Source of the DNA: Scenedesmus sp. ARA3
Taxonomy: Eukaryota > Chlorophyta > Chlorophyceae > Sphaeropleales > Scenedesmaceae
Assembly: GCA_004335835.1 (NCBI GenBank)
Contig: RWJK01001711.1
Location: 25,529 to 89,528, forward strand
DNA length: 64,000 bases
Direction of reading: 5' to 3'
Positions within the stretch are counted from its first letter, which is position 1; each line of letters starts with the position of its first letter. Positions 23,513 to 37,754 of this stretch are shown piece by piece. The position numbers and the translations under genes are program-made. The notes under the pieces were generated by a model. The model worked only from the letters and a program-made list of their open reading frames with translations, had not been told where the DNA came from and searched no databases.

Positions 23513-26500
23513 ATGAGGTCACGTTGTTTAGGCGTTCTTTTACTGTTGGCCTTCGTTGCCCTAGTGCTGCTTAGCGGCGCGGAGCTTGCTGCAGCAGGCA
23601 TGCTGCAGTGGGGCGTCAGCAGCACAGCTTTAAACTCAAGAGGAGACAGCAGTGCCAGGCCCAGTGATAAAAAGCTTACGGAGACCATCCGAAGCAGTCT
23701 GGTTGGCAGGATTGTCAGCTGCGCCTTGCAATCAGCACCAGGTCATGCTGTTTCAGCAGCAAGACGTCAGCTCCAGGAATGCTCCTGCAGCGCACAGCCG
23801 GCTCAGCAGGTCAACATAAAATCGCAAGACAGCTTTCTGATTACCTCAGGCTCCGCCGCAGCTGCGGTTGCTAACAGCAGCGGCACTGACAGCAACAGAG
23901 ATGGCATTGCTGACCAGCTGCTGCTCATGAAAATCAAGGTGCTGCCTGTGCCAGCCAGCAAGATTCAACGCCAATTAGAAACAGGTGGGAAGACTCTTCG
24001 TGGCTGACTTGGCAGCACCTGTGTTCTTGAAAGCAAGTATGTGTATAGCTTTTGTCAGCAAACACACAAACCTTTGACTGGTCAGGTGCATGCCTGCCTT
24101 TCCAGCCCGACAACAGCCAATGTTGCACACCTGCATGCAGGACAAATCACCACCCCTGCTCTCATGCTGTCCATTTTTTGCATACGCTTCAGGTGGCATC
24201 ACCAGCGCAGAATGGACCGACAATCTCCTGCGCAACCTGACAGGCACTGCAGCAGCGCAGCTGGGCGTACCTGCACACAACGTACAGGTGGAGATGTCAG
24301 CAAGCCTAGCGACAGGCCTGCAGCTGCCAGCACCAACACTGCAGCAGCAGCCCACTGCTTCACAGGCCATGGCAGAGTTCCTGGAAGCCATTAGCAGCCC
24401 AGGCAGCCCCAGCGTGCTGGTTGGCGTTGACTTGGTGAGGCCTGCTGGAGACATGATGGGACCAGCACCAGCAAGCAGCAACGCCAGCAGCAATGCAGCT
24501 GTCATAGCAATCGGCAGTATCTCAGGGGTGGGAGATGTTACCCAGTCGCTGCGCATCGCCAACGCAATGCAGCGGCAGTGCCCAGAGCTGTTCATCCGCG
24601 GAACAGCTTTCACAGCTGCAGACAGTGCGTGTGCAGCACTGTTAGCAGCCAGGTACTTGCCTGCATTGGCAGGGCCAGATGGCAGTCCAGCAACAGCAGC
24701 ACCCGGCAACACCTCCTCCGGCACACTGGTTGGGCTGGCCACCAACACCACAGCAGCCAACAGCACGATCAGCAACAGCACTGCCAGCAACAGCACAGCC
24801 GACAGCAGTACGGGCCGTGCCAGCTTCACAGTGCGTGTGGTGATGCCAGTGGCGCTGAACATCAAGCTCTCTGTGGCAGTGCGGGCCGCACCAGGCCACG
24901 ATGCAGAGTCCCTGTATGCGGCTGCGCATGTCTGGCTGGCAAGCCAGGACTTCCAGCAGCTGCTTGAGGACCAGGGCCTGCAGACTGGCAGGGGCACGCC
25001 TGCACGGCTGGTGGCAGTGATGCCGCAGCCTGGTGGCAGCAGCGGCAGGCCGGCAGCTGACCATGACGAAGATGACAAGCCAGTCTCGGGCGCAGGCAGC
25101 AGCGCATACAACAAGGAGAGCGGCTGGTTCATTCCTTGGAAGCCTGGGCACGGCAGCAGCCACCACAGTGGCAGTGGTGCAGCACCAGGGCCACAGGAAG
25201 GTATGCCGCAGCAGCCACCTGTGATAGCAGGCAGCGCGGCTGGGGACCGCCCAGACGGCTGGGTTGAGCTGAGCTCCCAGGCGCACAACCAAGGGAAGAA
25301 GAAAGACCAGTCGATGGGGGTCATTGTCGGCGGTTTGCTGGCTGCCACTGTGCTGGGTGTGGGCATTGCGCTGGGCGCTGTTGCAGTGTTCAGGAGGCGC
25401 AGGAGGATGACGGCTCAGCAGGGCAAGGGCAGCAGCAGTGACACGCACAAAGCTTCTGACGGCACAGGCGGTAGCAAGGGTGGCAGTACTGCGGAGCGAA
25501 GGGCTCGGAGGGTGAGTATGTGATGTGAACATGGCTGGAGGCAGCCCATGCAATACTTCTACTAGCTGCTGTCTGTTGTTAGTGGTTGGTAGCAGACAAC
25601 AGCAGCAGCTTGCAGATAAACCGTATGGCAGCGCTGCCTACATGCAAGGGCGAATGTGTAAGTGTCAGCAGCATAGCCAATGCACATGGTGGTGCCGCAC
25701 AAGAGGCTTCTGCGCTGCCCTGCTTGTCACTGATGCAGCGACGGCAGCTCCTGCTACTAGGCCTGACACATGCACTGCCTTACTTGCTGCGCTGCGCTGT
25801 CATGTGCCTGCTGCAGCGTACACGGAGCAGCCGTGGCATCGGCAAGCGCTACCTCAAGTACCTGCCATCTAACCTCACCCCTAGCAACCTCGCAGCTGTA
25901 GCACCACCCCTGCTTGCAGGGCAGGCCAGTGGCGGCAGTGCAGCCACCTCCCTTGCAGTGCCGGCAGCGGCCACTGAGTGCCTCAGCATGCAGTCAGGCG
26001 GGAAACCAAATCTGCTGGATGATCCACAGCAACAGCCGCAGCAGCAGCACGCACTGCTGGCAGCTGCTCGCGCGAACTGGGAGTTAGCAGTGCGCGCTGG
26101 TCGCAGCAGCAGCAGCAGGGGCTCGCCGGCACCAGTCTTGCCTGACACATCTCAACTCGGGCAGGAGGCCGAAGGCAATGCTACGTCACCATCATCGCAC
26201 GTTCCAGGTGTGCTTGCACCTTGGCTGGCAGCTTCTCAGGCGGCTGGTGGCTGGGACGATACTGGCCAGCGCACAAGCTGCATGCTGCTGATGTCTGCTG
26301 TGAGCGGGAGCTTGCAGGGCAGCGTGGAGCAGCAGCAGCAGGCAAGCCAGCAGCAGCAGCAGCTGCAGCTGAGCGTCCAGCACTCCTGGCAGGAGTTGGA
26401 TCAGCGGCAGCAGCAGCCGGGCAGCTTCAGCAGGCTGCGCTCGCTGCTGCGCTGGATGCCGTCAGCGCCGCTGGTTGGCGGCGATGCAGCAGCGCTGCTG

Positions 26501-27469
26501 GGCTTGCCGGGCGCGACGCAGCGCTCCCACAGCAACATGGGCGCTGCAGCAGCTGGGGATGCTGCGCTGGCGCGCAACTTGCGCAGCGACCTTTGCAGGG
26601 ATTCTGTGTCCAGCGCTGCGCGGTGGGACTGGTTGCGGCAGTCCCAGGCTGGCAGCCCTGAGGCGGGTCCTGACAGCATGTCGGACAGCCTGAGCCGCAG
26701 CAGCGCCAGCAGCACGGTGTCCAGCTTGCACAGCAGCAGGAGCAGCAGCAGGAACAGCAACGCCAGGACGACAGAAGTAGTGCCTGCAGCGCACGCAGCA
26801 CTGCATGTCGATGCAGGCGATGGTGTTGAGAGAGCGCAAGGGAGTGAGGATGGTGGGAGCTGTGTGATCAGCATAGCTGATGAAGCACAGCAGCACCATG
26901 CAATGCAAGGCAGCAGCAGCGGTGTCATGAGCAGCGTGTATAGCGGGAGGGTTGACGATGGCAGCTGTGCTGGCGCCAGCACAGCAACTTGCAGCAGCAG
27001 CTTGGCAAGCCAGCAGCAGCTGCGGCAGGCTTGGTGGCAGCAGCAGCAGCAGCAGAAGGCGCCAGGCATCACACTCACGCAGTGTACTGAGGCACCTGTG
27101 AGGGCGGCAGGATGCCTTGACGCTGAGGCAGCAGTGCTGCAGCCTGTGCCTGTGTGGAGGAGCTCCTCAGCACCAGCAGCAGCATCGATGCTAGCGCCAA
27201 CACTGGCAGCAGAAGCTGCAGGAGCAGCAGGAGCAGCCGCAGGGGTGCCAACCCTGCACCCGTCAGACTTGCTCAGGTTCAGGAGTGTTGGGGGATCTGC
27301 GCAAGTTGGCAGCTCCTCCGCAGCAAGAGCAGCTGGTGCTGGCGGCAGCTTCGCTCTCGACAGCCGGCTGTTGGAGGAGGCAGCTGCAGCAGCAGCAGCA
27401 GGTGGTGGTGCGAAGCCACATGCTGGCCCCTCACCATTCCAGCTGCATTACGACTTCTCAGCGCTGTGA
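23513..27469 (+). CDS. Single-pass membrane protein with glycosylated ectodomain and long Ser/Gln-rich tail, 3 exons
   Basis: Exons 23513-23984, 24193-25511 and 25817-27469 join in phase (LETG|G, then R|R). The start is the ATG of a clear signal peptide (MRSRCLGVLLLLAFVALVLL). The ectodomain (~450 residues) has many Asn-Xaa-Ser/Thr sites, dense around 24700-24800. A membrane helix (GVIVGGLLAATVLGVGIALG) is followed by a five-arginine stop-transfer block. Then comes a ~580-residue tail rich in Ser, Gln and Ala with no recognised domain. The second intron is a choice: its donor (AGG|GTGAGT at 25511/25512) is strong, but reading through meets a TGA at 25521-25523, giving a protein with a ~45-residue tail. 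The acceptor at 25816 (CTGCAG) is the best in-phase one. Family and function are not recognised; a cell-surface receptor or adhesion role would be speculation. Confidence 0.65.
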
Positions 27470-29283
27470 ATATATAAGGAGCATGGCACGCTTGGCCGAT
27501 GAGGCGTGCAGCACGGCTCATATTTGTCTTTTTGTTGTAGTGAGGCAGGATCCATCTTGAGGGTGTGAATGAGTTTGATGCGCGGCTTGGTGAGAGTCTG
27601 CTGACTTGGCGGCGGCACTGCAGCAAGTGGGCGTTGTTGGTGGCTGCCAACGTGTGATGACAGCAGCGGAATGGCGGCTGCTATATTTTGCTTGATAGGT
27701 GTGGTTGCCATGTCATATTGGCATCTGGCTGAGGTGGTAGGCTTATATGTGTTTGATCATTTCATCATTAGCATCAGGGGCTGCTCTAGCTCAGGTGAGG
27801 ATGCACCTGACCAGAGCTGTGTTGCACGCCATACCACTCGTGATCTGTACATTGACCCGGCCGCACCAGTATTCAGCGATTGCGCTGATGGTGCTCTCCG
27901 CGTCTATTTGGCTGTAAGCGTGCTCGTTTCGTCCTTCGTAGTTTCATTGATTTGTATGTTGCAACATCTTGCATACTTGTGGCCATGCACAGCACATCTG
28001 CACAAGTATGCAAGATCGGAGAAAGGGTAGTCCATGTTGTATGCTGCAGGCCATATGGCGCATCTGGTGGGCCGCTGCAGTCAGCCTAGGCTGCACCAGA
28101 GCTTGACTGAAGCAAAGCATGCTTGGGAAGCGTGCCAACACCCTCATCAGCAGTGTCTGGCTGAACAATGCATAGAGGCGTTGATGTATGCACCGCATCC
28201 GTGTGCGCCGCCTTCTCTTGCTGGCTGCTGTTGCGCCACCGCATTCATTACGCGCTGCGCTGCTGCAGCTGCAGCTTGGTTCATTGATTGCTGGCAGGAG
28301 CTGCCCACTTGGGTGGTTGACACCAGCCCAGCAGTACTGCTCGGCTGCTCACATGGCTGTACTGGTCTTGGAACTCAACCGCAGTTGCATGTGCGTGATG
28401 ACTCAGCAAGGTCGGACCTTGCCCACGCCGTCCAGGGAATTTGGGGTTTGTTTGTTTGAAGGTGTTGACACAACAGCAAGTGGTGTCAGTGCTGCTAGCT
28501 TGTGTACTCTGTAGCTGTTGAAATTGGGCGGTGTGCATGTGGTTGCGGCAGGCACTTGCATGTGGCAGCAGCATGCAACAGAGCACGCTGCAGCTGGTCA
28601 CAGGATTGGCCAAGTGCAACGGCTGCAGCTGCGATAGTTTGACGTACTATCATCATCTGCATGCATGTAGTTGAAGGTTTGGGATTGGTTGCTGCTAGGG
28701 TTGCATCAACATTGGTATGGTCGTGGCCAGCTGCAGGTGCTTCAGCATCATGCCGCAGCTAGGTGCACATGTTTTCAGCATTGTGCTTGCTGATGTTTTC
28801 CAGTTGTAGCCGTGTTGTGAAACGTCAGCTAAAGCTGTCGAATGCCAGCCCAGGCTGCGCAATAGCACGGCAATGGCATTACGCTTGACGGCATGTTGTC
28901 AATGTGGACTCACTGGACGACAGTGACAGAAGAAAGTGACGTACTCGGGTCGTGCACCAATGCCGTGGCCCTCACTGTCATCACCGCTCTTATGGTCAGA
29001 CGTTAGGTCTGTGGTTCAAACTGCTGAGCTTCTTGAATGGTGTGTGGTCTGCTGTTCCATTGCCAGCCTGTAACAACTCATTGGTCATGTGACAGCCTGT
29101 TGTAACTGACATGCTCAACGTAACATATGCTGTTGCACCATCATAGCTCACCTTGAACCTGCGAAGCGCTCGGTTAGTGTATTTGTGCTGCAACTCAGTC
29201 GTTGTACCAGTCCCTCCAGAAGCTATTGGATTCAGCACTGTCCAGGCCTACCAGGCAGGAGTCAGTACAGGAGAGCAGGCACT
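27470..29283. other. Intergenic, no gene recognised
   Basis: About 1.8 kb between the membrane-protein gene and the first reductase. A frame at 27671-28030 is open and hydrophobic at its start, but no splice partner or family is visible. The last few hundred bases should hold the reductase promoter. Confidence 0.5.
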
Positions 29284-31741
29284 ATGGCCTTGCCCGTCAC
29301 CAGTGTGCTGTGGAAGGACTATGTTGATGATAGAGCTGTGCAGGAGTCCGATTTCGAGGTTTCCACCAGCGAAATCGACCCTGCCAACCTCCAGGACGGA
29401 GAGGTGCTCGTTGAACTGCTGTGAGTGGCTATGGATCGTTCAAAACCGACCGCAGGAACACGTTTCAGTCTGCAGCGTATGATTACAACCTTTTTGCATA
29501 TAGTTAAGTTGTAACTGGTGTGAGGGAGGATGCACGCGCAGCTTGGGTTACTCTGGGTGTCACCAGGTGCCTGTTGCAGGTGGTGCCTCTGTCACCAGAG
29601 CAAAAGCTGATTACTCAGCAAGAACAGCAGCAGTTCGACGCACAGCAGGTGCAGCAGCCAATTTGTCCATGTCCTTCAACATTTTGCTGCTGCTTCGGAC
29701 CGACCCCTGCATGCTGCAGCACGCGTGTGTGCTTGACCAGCAGCAAGCAGCGTGTAGGTGACAACACTGTGCCTGTTGCTATGCTGCAGGTACCTGAGTG
29801 TGGACCCTTACCTGCGCGGCAGGATGAGGCGCATGAAGGTGGGCACACAGCAACACACAGCAACATTCTGTCTGGTACTGACGCAGGGTACTCAATTCAA
29901 GCGTGTCGTAGATCCCAGCACAGTAGGATGCAGGTCCGACGACAGCTTCAGCCCATTGCTTACATGCTGAAAAATGTATACTTGATCCGTTTTGCTGTGC
30001 ATGCTTAAAAACTTCGCAAACTCCTTGTTAACAGCAGCACAAAGCCCTTCACCTCGGCATCAGCACCTGTGATGAGCCCTGTGCATCTGCCAGCATCAAG
30101 CGTATGCATAGCTCTCTGCAGCAACTGTCAGAAGCTGGGTGCAACAGCCTGCATGTGCACAGCTGCAAAACAGCTTTCCAGGGCGCATAGCCTGCAGATA
30201 TGCTCCTTTCGCTGCTGCTGCTGCTCCTCCTGCTGCTGCTGCTGCTTCCCGCACCAGAGCTACTACTTCATCGGTCCTTTCGAAAGCGTCAAGCCGCTCG
30301 CCAGCGGCGGCATCGGCCTGGTCAAGGCCAGCAAGGCGGCCGGCTTTGCTGCGGGTGACGTGGTCAGCGGCATGCTGCCCTGGAGCAGCCTCGCAGTGCT
30401 GGACCAGGCGGCACAGGTGCGGATGCAGAGGGTTTTTGCGTAAACCCTGCTGAACCCTACGCCAGTGTAGTTTTGGCGTGGTCAGCGGCATGCTGCCTTG
30501 TAGCAGCCATGCGTTGCTGGACCAGGTGACACTGTCCTGTGGCACAGGTGTGCATATCAGCAGCGCATTCATTGGACGAATGCGGTTGGCTTGCGGTGGG
30601 GGTTGGCTTGCTGTAGACGAATATGGCGCCTGCCGCTCTGCAGCTCAGCGAATGGCAGCGCAGCGCAGAGTGCAGCACAGGCAGTTGCAGCCACCCACGT
30701 ATTGCTGCTGCTGCTGCTGCGGGTGGTCCATTGCAGGGCATGCTGCAGAAGCTGGAGCCATCTCTTCTAGGCTCTGCGCCGCTGTCCTACTTCTTAGGCA
30801 CGCTGGGCATGCCAGGCATGACCGCATGGGCCAGCATCAAGAAGATTGCAGAGCCTATCAAGCAAGGGGAGGTGGCGTTTGTGTCAGGCGCTGCTGGTGC
30901 CGTGGGGCTGGTGGCTGGGCAGCTGCTGAAGAATGTGTACGGCTGCAGGGTGATTGGCTCGGCAGGCAGCGATGACAAGGTGCGCGGCGTGCTGAGGCAG
31001 CACATACGTGGAAATGGGGCTTGGTGCTAACAGTTGGCTTGACAATTCAGCAGCTGCCGCGACATGGTGTATGCGTGCTGCCTGTTGTAGCAAGCTGGCC
31101 TGTGTGAGCAAGCATTGCGACGGCCGCGGCTTGCACAGACGCAACCAACCTACCAACACCTGTATAGTGTAGCACAACTGCTCAACCACCACTGGCATTG
31201 CACAACGACTGCTATGCTTGCCGCAATGGCAATGACACCATCCGCTGCTCAGGTGGCGCTGCTGAAGCAGCTGGGCTTCGACGAGGCCTTCAACTACAAG
31301 CGCGTGGACACAGCAGCAGCCCTCAAAGCAGCAGCACCAGACGGCATTGACATCTACTTTGATAACGTGGGCGGGCCCACGCTTGAAACAGTGCTGGATC
31401 AGGCGCGCTCACACGCGCGCATCGTGGCGTGCGGCATGATCAGCCAGTACGACCTGCCAGATGAGCAGAAGTACGGCGTGAAGAACCTGTTCAATGTGAG
31501 CTTCTCGGTGTGTTAGGTTAGGTTCACAACGTGTGGAACCCACAAGGTGTGAAGGCCATGCAGTGTGAAGTTTAGTGTGAGGTTCAGTGTGAAGTTTGTG
31601 TGGTGTGATTACCACCTGCACCGCAGCAGTGCCAGCTGTACCTATCTGGCTGCACATGCTGCAAGTCCTACAGCACCTGGCATGCGTAGGCACACCTCAG
31701 GACTTTGCTTGTTGCTCTCCCCAGCATGCATCAAGACAGGC

Positions 31742-31775
<34 letters not shown>

Positions 31776-32020
31776 AGCTGATCACCAAGCGCATCAAGCT
31801 GGAGGGCTTCATTGTGTCCGATTACATGGCTGAGTTGGGGGCTGAGTTTGGGGCAACCATGGCAGAGCATGTGCAGCAGGGCAAGGTGAAGGCGCTGGAA
31901 CACACAACAGAGGGCATCGAGAATGCGGGAAAAGCATTTGTGGAGATGATGGCGGGCGGCAACACAGGCAAGGCTGTGGTCAAGGTGGCGGCTGAGGACC
32001 CCTTCCCTGTGAAGCAGTGA
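29284..32020 (+). CDS. NADPH-dependent 2-alkenal/enone reductase (MDR family), copy A, 6 exons
   Basis: Exons 29284-29420, 29790-29838, 30258-30416, 30737-30979, 31253-31495 and 31778-32020 give 357 residues, the normal size for the zinc-independent medium-chain reductases (plant alkenal double-bond reductases, animal PTGR1/2). Family signatures: YLSVDPYLRGRM near the N-terminus, GMPGMTAW, the nucleotide-binding GAAGAVGLVAGQL, FDNVGG and the GMISQYD loop. No catalytic zinc cysteine set is present, as expected for the family. These enzymes reduce the C=C bond of reactive alkenals and enones with NADPH. The last three exons are each exactly 243 nt. A partial copy of the 3' end of exon 3 lies in the next intron (30478-30550). 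The paralogue follows 799 bp downstream. Confidence 0.94.
30360..30550 (+). repeat. Echo of reductase A exon 3 3' end
   Basis: The 3' part of the exon (encoding VVSGMLPWSSLAVLDQ) at 30360-30410 recurs at 30478-30528 with several changes, about 118 bp downstream in the intron. Both copies are followed by a GGCACAGGTG-like donor context. Confidence 0.88.
31741..31777 (+). repeat. (CTG)n tract forming the acceptor of the last reductase A exon
   Basis: About ten CTG triplets end in CTGCAG at the 3' splice site; the exon itself then starts with CTG. Confidence 0.9.
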
Positions 32021-32818
32021 ACTCAGTTTGAAGCAGCGGGCTGTGGTGTGTGCACATGTGGCTGCTGCTTATTTGTGCTTTACCTGCAACCGCTGCTCAA
32101 GGCAGAGGGCCCTCCCGGGAGGCAGCAGCAGCTATGTCTGTTGGTTGGGGACTGCACACTGTGGACAGCTTGTTTGCACCGCAGCGCGCGTGTCAGCTGT
32201 CAGCCAGACCAGCTGGCTAGCTGCTACTGTGTCTACCGTCCAGTTGCGACTGGGGGTTCGGGCTGCTGGTTTTGCCCATGGCCTGACCATGCAGGCAGCT
32301 CTGCCAGAGTTGTGCCAGTGGTTGTCAAGATGCGCCTAGCGCACGGCTACGATCGTTACCTGACTAGTCAGTACTGCCAACTCTGGATAAATAATTAGTT
32401 TAGAATCCCTGATGAGATGTGTGTCATGTGGGTGCATTATGCTGAAAAGCATAGGCCAAACCTATGTTTAGCTGCACCCAGGCGATGCAGTGCTGCATTT
32501 TCTGCCAGTCGTTTGGAGTGCATTTGCGCATGCAATAGCTTGTTTCTCATCAGCCGTCGTTGTTGTAGTAGTGCTCTAAGCACAGTAGCAAAACGCAGTT
32601 GCGTAATCAACTCCTGGATTACGGTGTGCTAATCTTGTCCAATGCTCCCATGCACATTATGACTCAGAAGATGACCCGCAATAAACGCCTGCAGCTTAAA
32701 GGTGGTCTGTCTTAATTATATAGTCGCACAAACCTTTCAGTACACTTTCTCGTTTGCTCGCTTCGTAAACCTTTGTACGCCCTGGTCGCTTTGCGCGTCT
32801 TGGAACACTCCGGACAAC
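32021..32818. other. Spacer between the two reductase genes
   Basis: No gene was seen. The copy A 3' UTR and copy B promoter lie here. An AATAAA hexamer occurs at 32680-32685, but its role is unclear. Confidence 0.6.
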
Positions 32819-36272
<3,454 letters not shown>

Positions 36273-36280
36273 GCTGCTGC

Positions 36281-36336
36281 CAGCGCTGTCAAAATGTGTG
36301 CTCCAGCGCTGTCAAAATGTGTGCTCCAGCGCTGTC
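36281..36336. repeat. 24-bp tandem repeat
   Basis: Units of the form CCAGCGCTGTCAAAATGTGTGCT..., about two and a half copies, starting 9 bases after the reductase B stop codon. Confidence 0.85.
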
Positions 36337-36390
36337 ATCACCTCATGAGGGGGGTGGCGTTGCTGCATCTGCAAGAGAGCAGGATGAAGC

Positions 36391-36640
36391 TGCGTTTTCC
36401 CGCAGGCTTGCTGCTTCTGCATCATAAAGCACTGCGGTTGCTGTGCATGACCGAGTGTGCATTCGGCACTCAGTGGTAGTGCAGGAAGCACCTACTGTTG
36501 TTGCTGCATCACGAAGCCCTGCGGTTGCTGTGCATGATCGAGTGTACATTCTGCACTCAGTGGTAGTGCAAGAAGCACCTGCTGTTGCTGCTGCATCACG
36601 AAGCACTGCAGTTGCTGTGCATGAATCATGCAGCATGTGC
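36391..36640. repeat. ~87-bp tandem repeat
   Basis: Nearly three copies of a unit containing GCGGTTGCTGTGCATGA, GAGTGTGCATTC and CACTCAGTGGTAGTGCA, starting at about 36433, 36519 and 36606 for the first motif. Copies differ by scattered substitutions. Confidence 0.85.
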
Positions 36641-37754
36641 ATGTCTTACTTGTCTTTCCGCACTGCACTGGACTCAGCTGAGTTGTATTATGATGGCAGG
36701 CGACTCTGAAGTTGTTTTGGGTTGTGATTATGATGACATCAGATCAATTTCCCTAGCTACACCGCATACGCTGGGCAGTAGATCTACTGAAGTAGATGTC
36801 TTAACAGCTGGAGTGTATGCGCCCCAGCGATGGGCATGCAACTGAGCTAATCCTTGCTTGAGCGTCCAAAGACACAATTAGAAAGAAGTGCAGGACAGTT
36901 GACGCAGTGATGCTATGCGTGTCAGCATGTGTATAAAGGGTTACGTGCGTGCTGAAAGGTGCCACCAGTACCAGTGGAACAGCCCACCACCCAGGAATAC
37001 AGATGGGTCAGCCGAAAAAGATGGTTCCTGGCTATCTGCTGACGACTGCATAGTGAGTTGCATGGCATTCAATGGCCGAAGTACTTGTCAGATCCGAACG
37101 TTACAGTTGAACTGCCCCACAGCTGTGGGACAATCTACCAGCCAATCAAAAACTAGTGCTTTCTGCATACATGCAGAAGCAACATATGCTCCACCCTGCT
37201 GCAGCGCAGCTGTGTGGCAAACCACTCCAGCTTGCTTTCCTTCTGCAAATGGCACTGAACTGCCCAACAAAACAATCCACGTTTAAGTCATGCAATGCTG
37301 CTTGCATGGCGGACTGTTCAAGGCCGCAGCACCGCCGAAACCAACTGCTTGTTTGTCAATGGCATCAACACGTTTCTCAGTGTCGGCAGTACGCATGCCA
37401 CATGTCTGCATGCACAGACGCCACATGAAATAAGTCAGCACACTTGCAGGCCGAGCTGCAAGGTGCGCTGCGCGTCAGCGTTCACGCAACAACCAGGCAT
37501 GCCCCCAGCTGCCGGCTCTGCATGCCGGTACTCTCATAGCCTTATCAGCTACCACAGCAACATGTAGCGCTGCAACACCATCAAGCAGCCCAAACAGTGA
37601 ACCCCACCACGCCCCCCAAGCTACGCTGAACACGGTTCACGCCCTCCCCTCCTGCCTACCCTACCTACTCAGTAACCACCTGGCTGCTACCCTACCCTCT
37701 GAAGCTACACTATACACCTATCCTACAGATGGCACTGCTCGCCGTTTTCTGGTG

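Larger units (their letters stand above)
36273..37754. other. Intergenic with minisatellites
   Basis: Convergent 3' flanks of reductase B and TRM1. No gene was seen. It holds two small tandem arrays (36281-36336 and 36391-36640), listed separately. Confidence 0.6.

Noticed and set aside
27671..28030. Candidate small membrane protein gene
   Set aside because: The open frame is hydrophobic at its start, but there is no family motif, no clear intron structure and no length beyond chance for this composition.
36443..36709. Tandem-repeat peptide (VVVQEAP... frame)
   Set aside because: It is simply the 87-bp minisatellite translated; no gene context.
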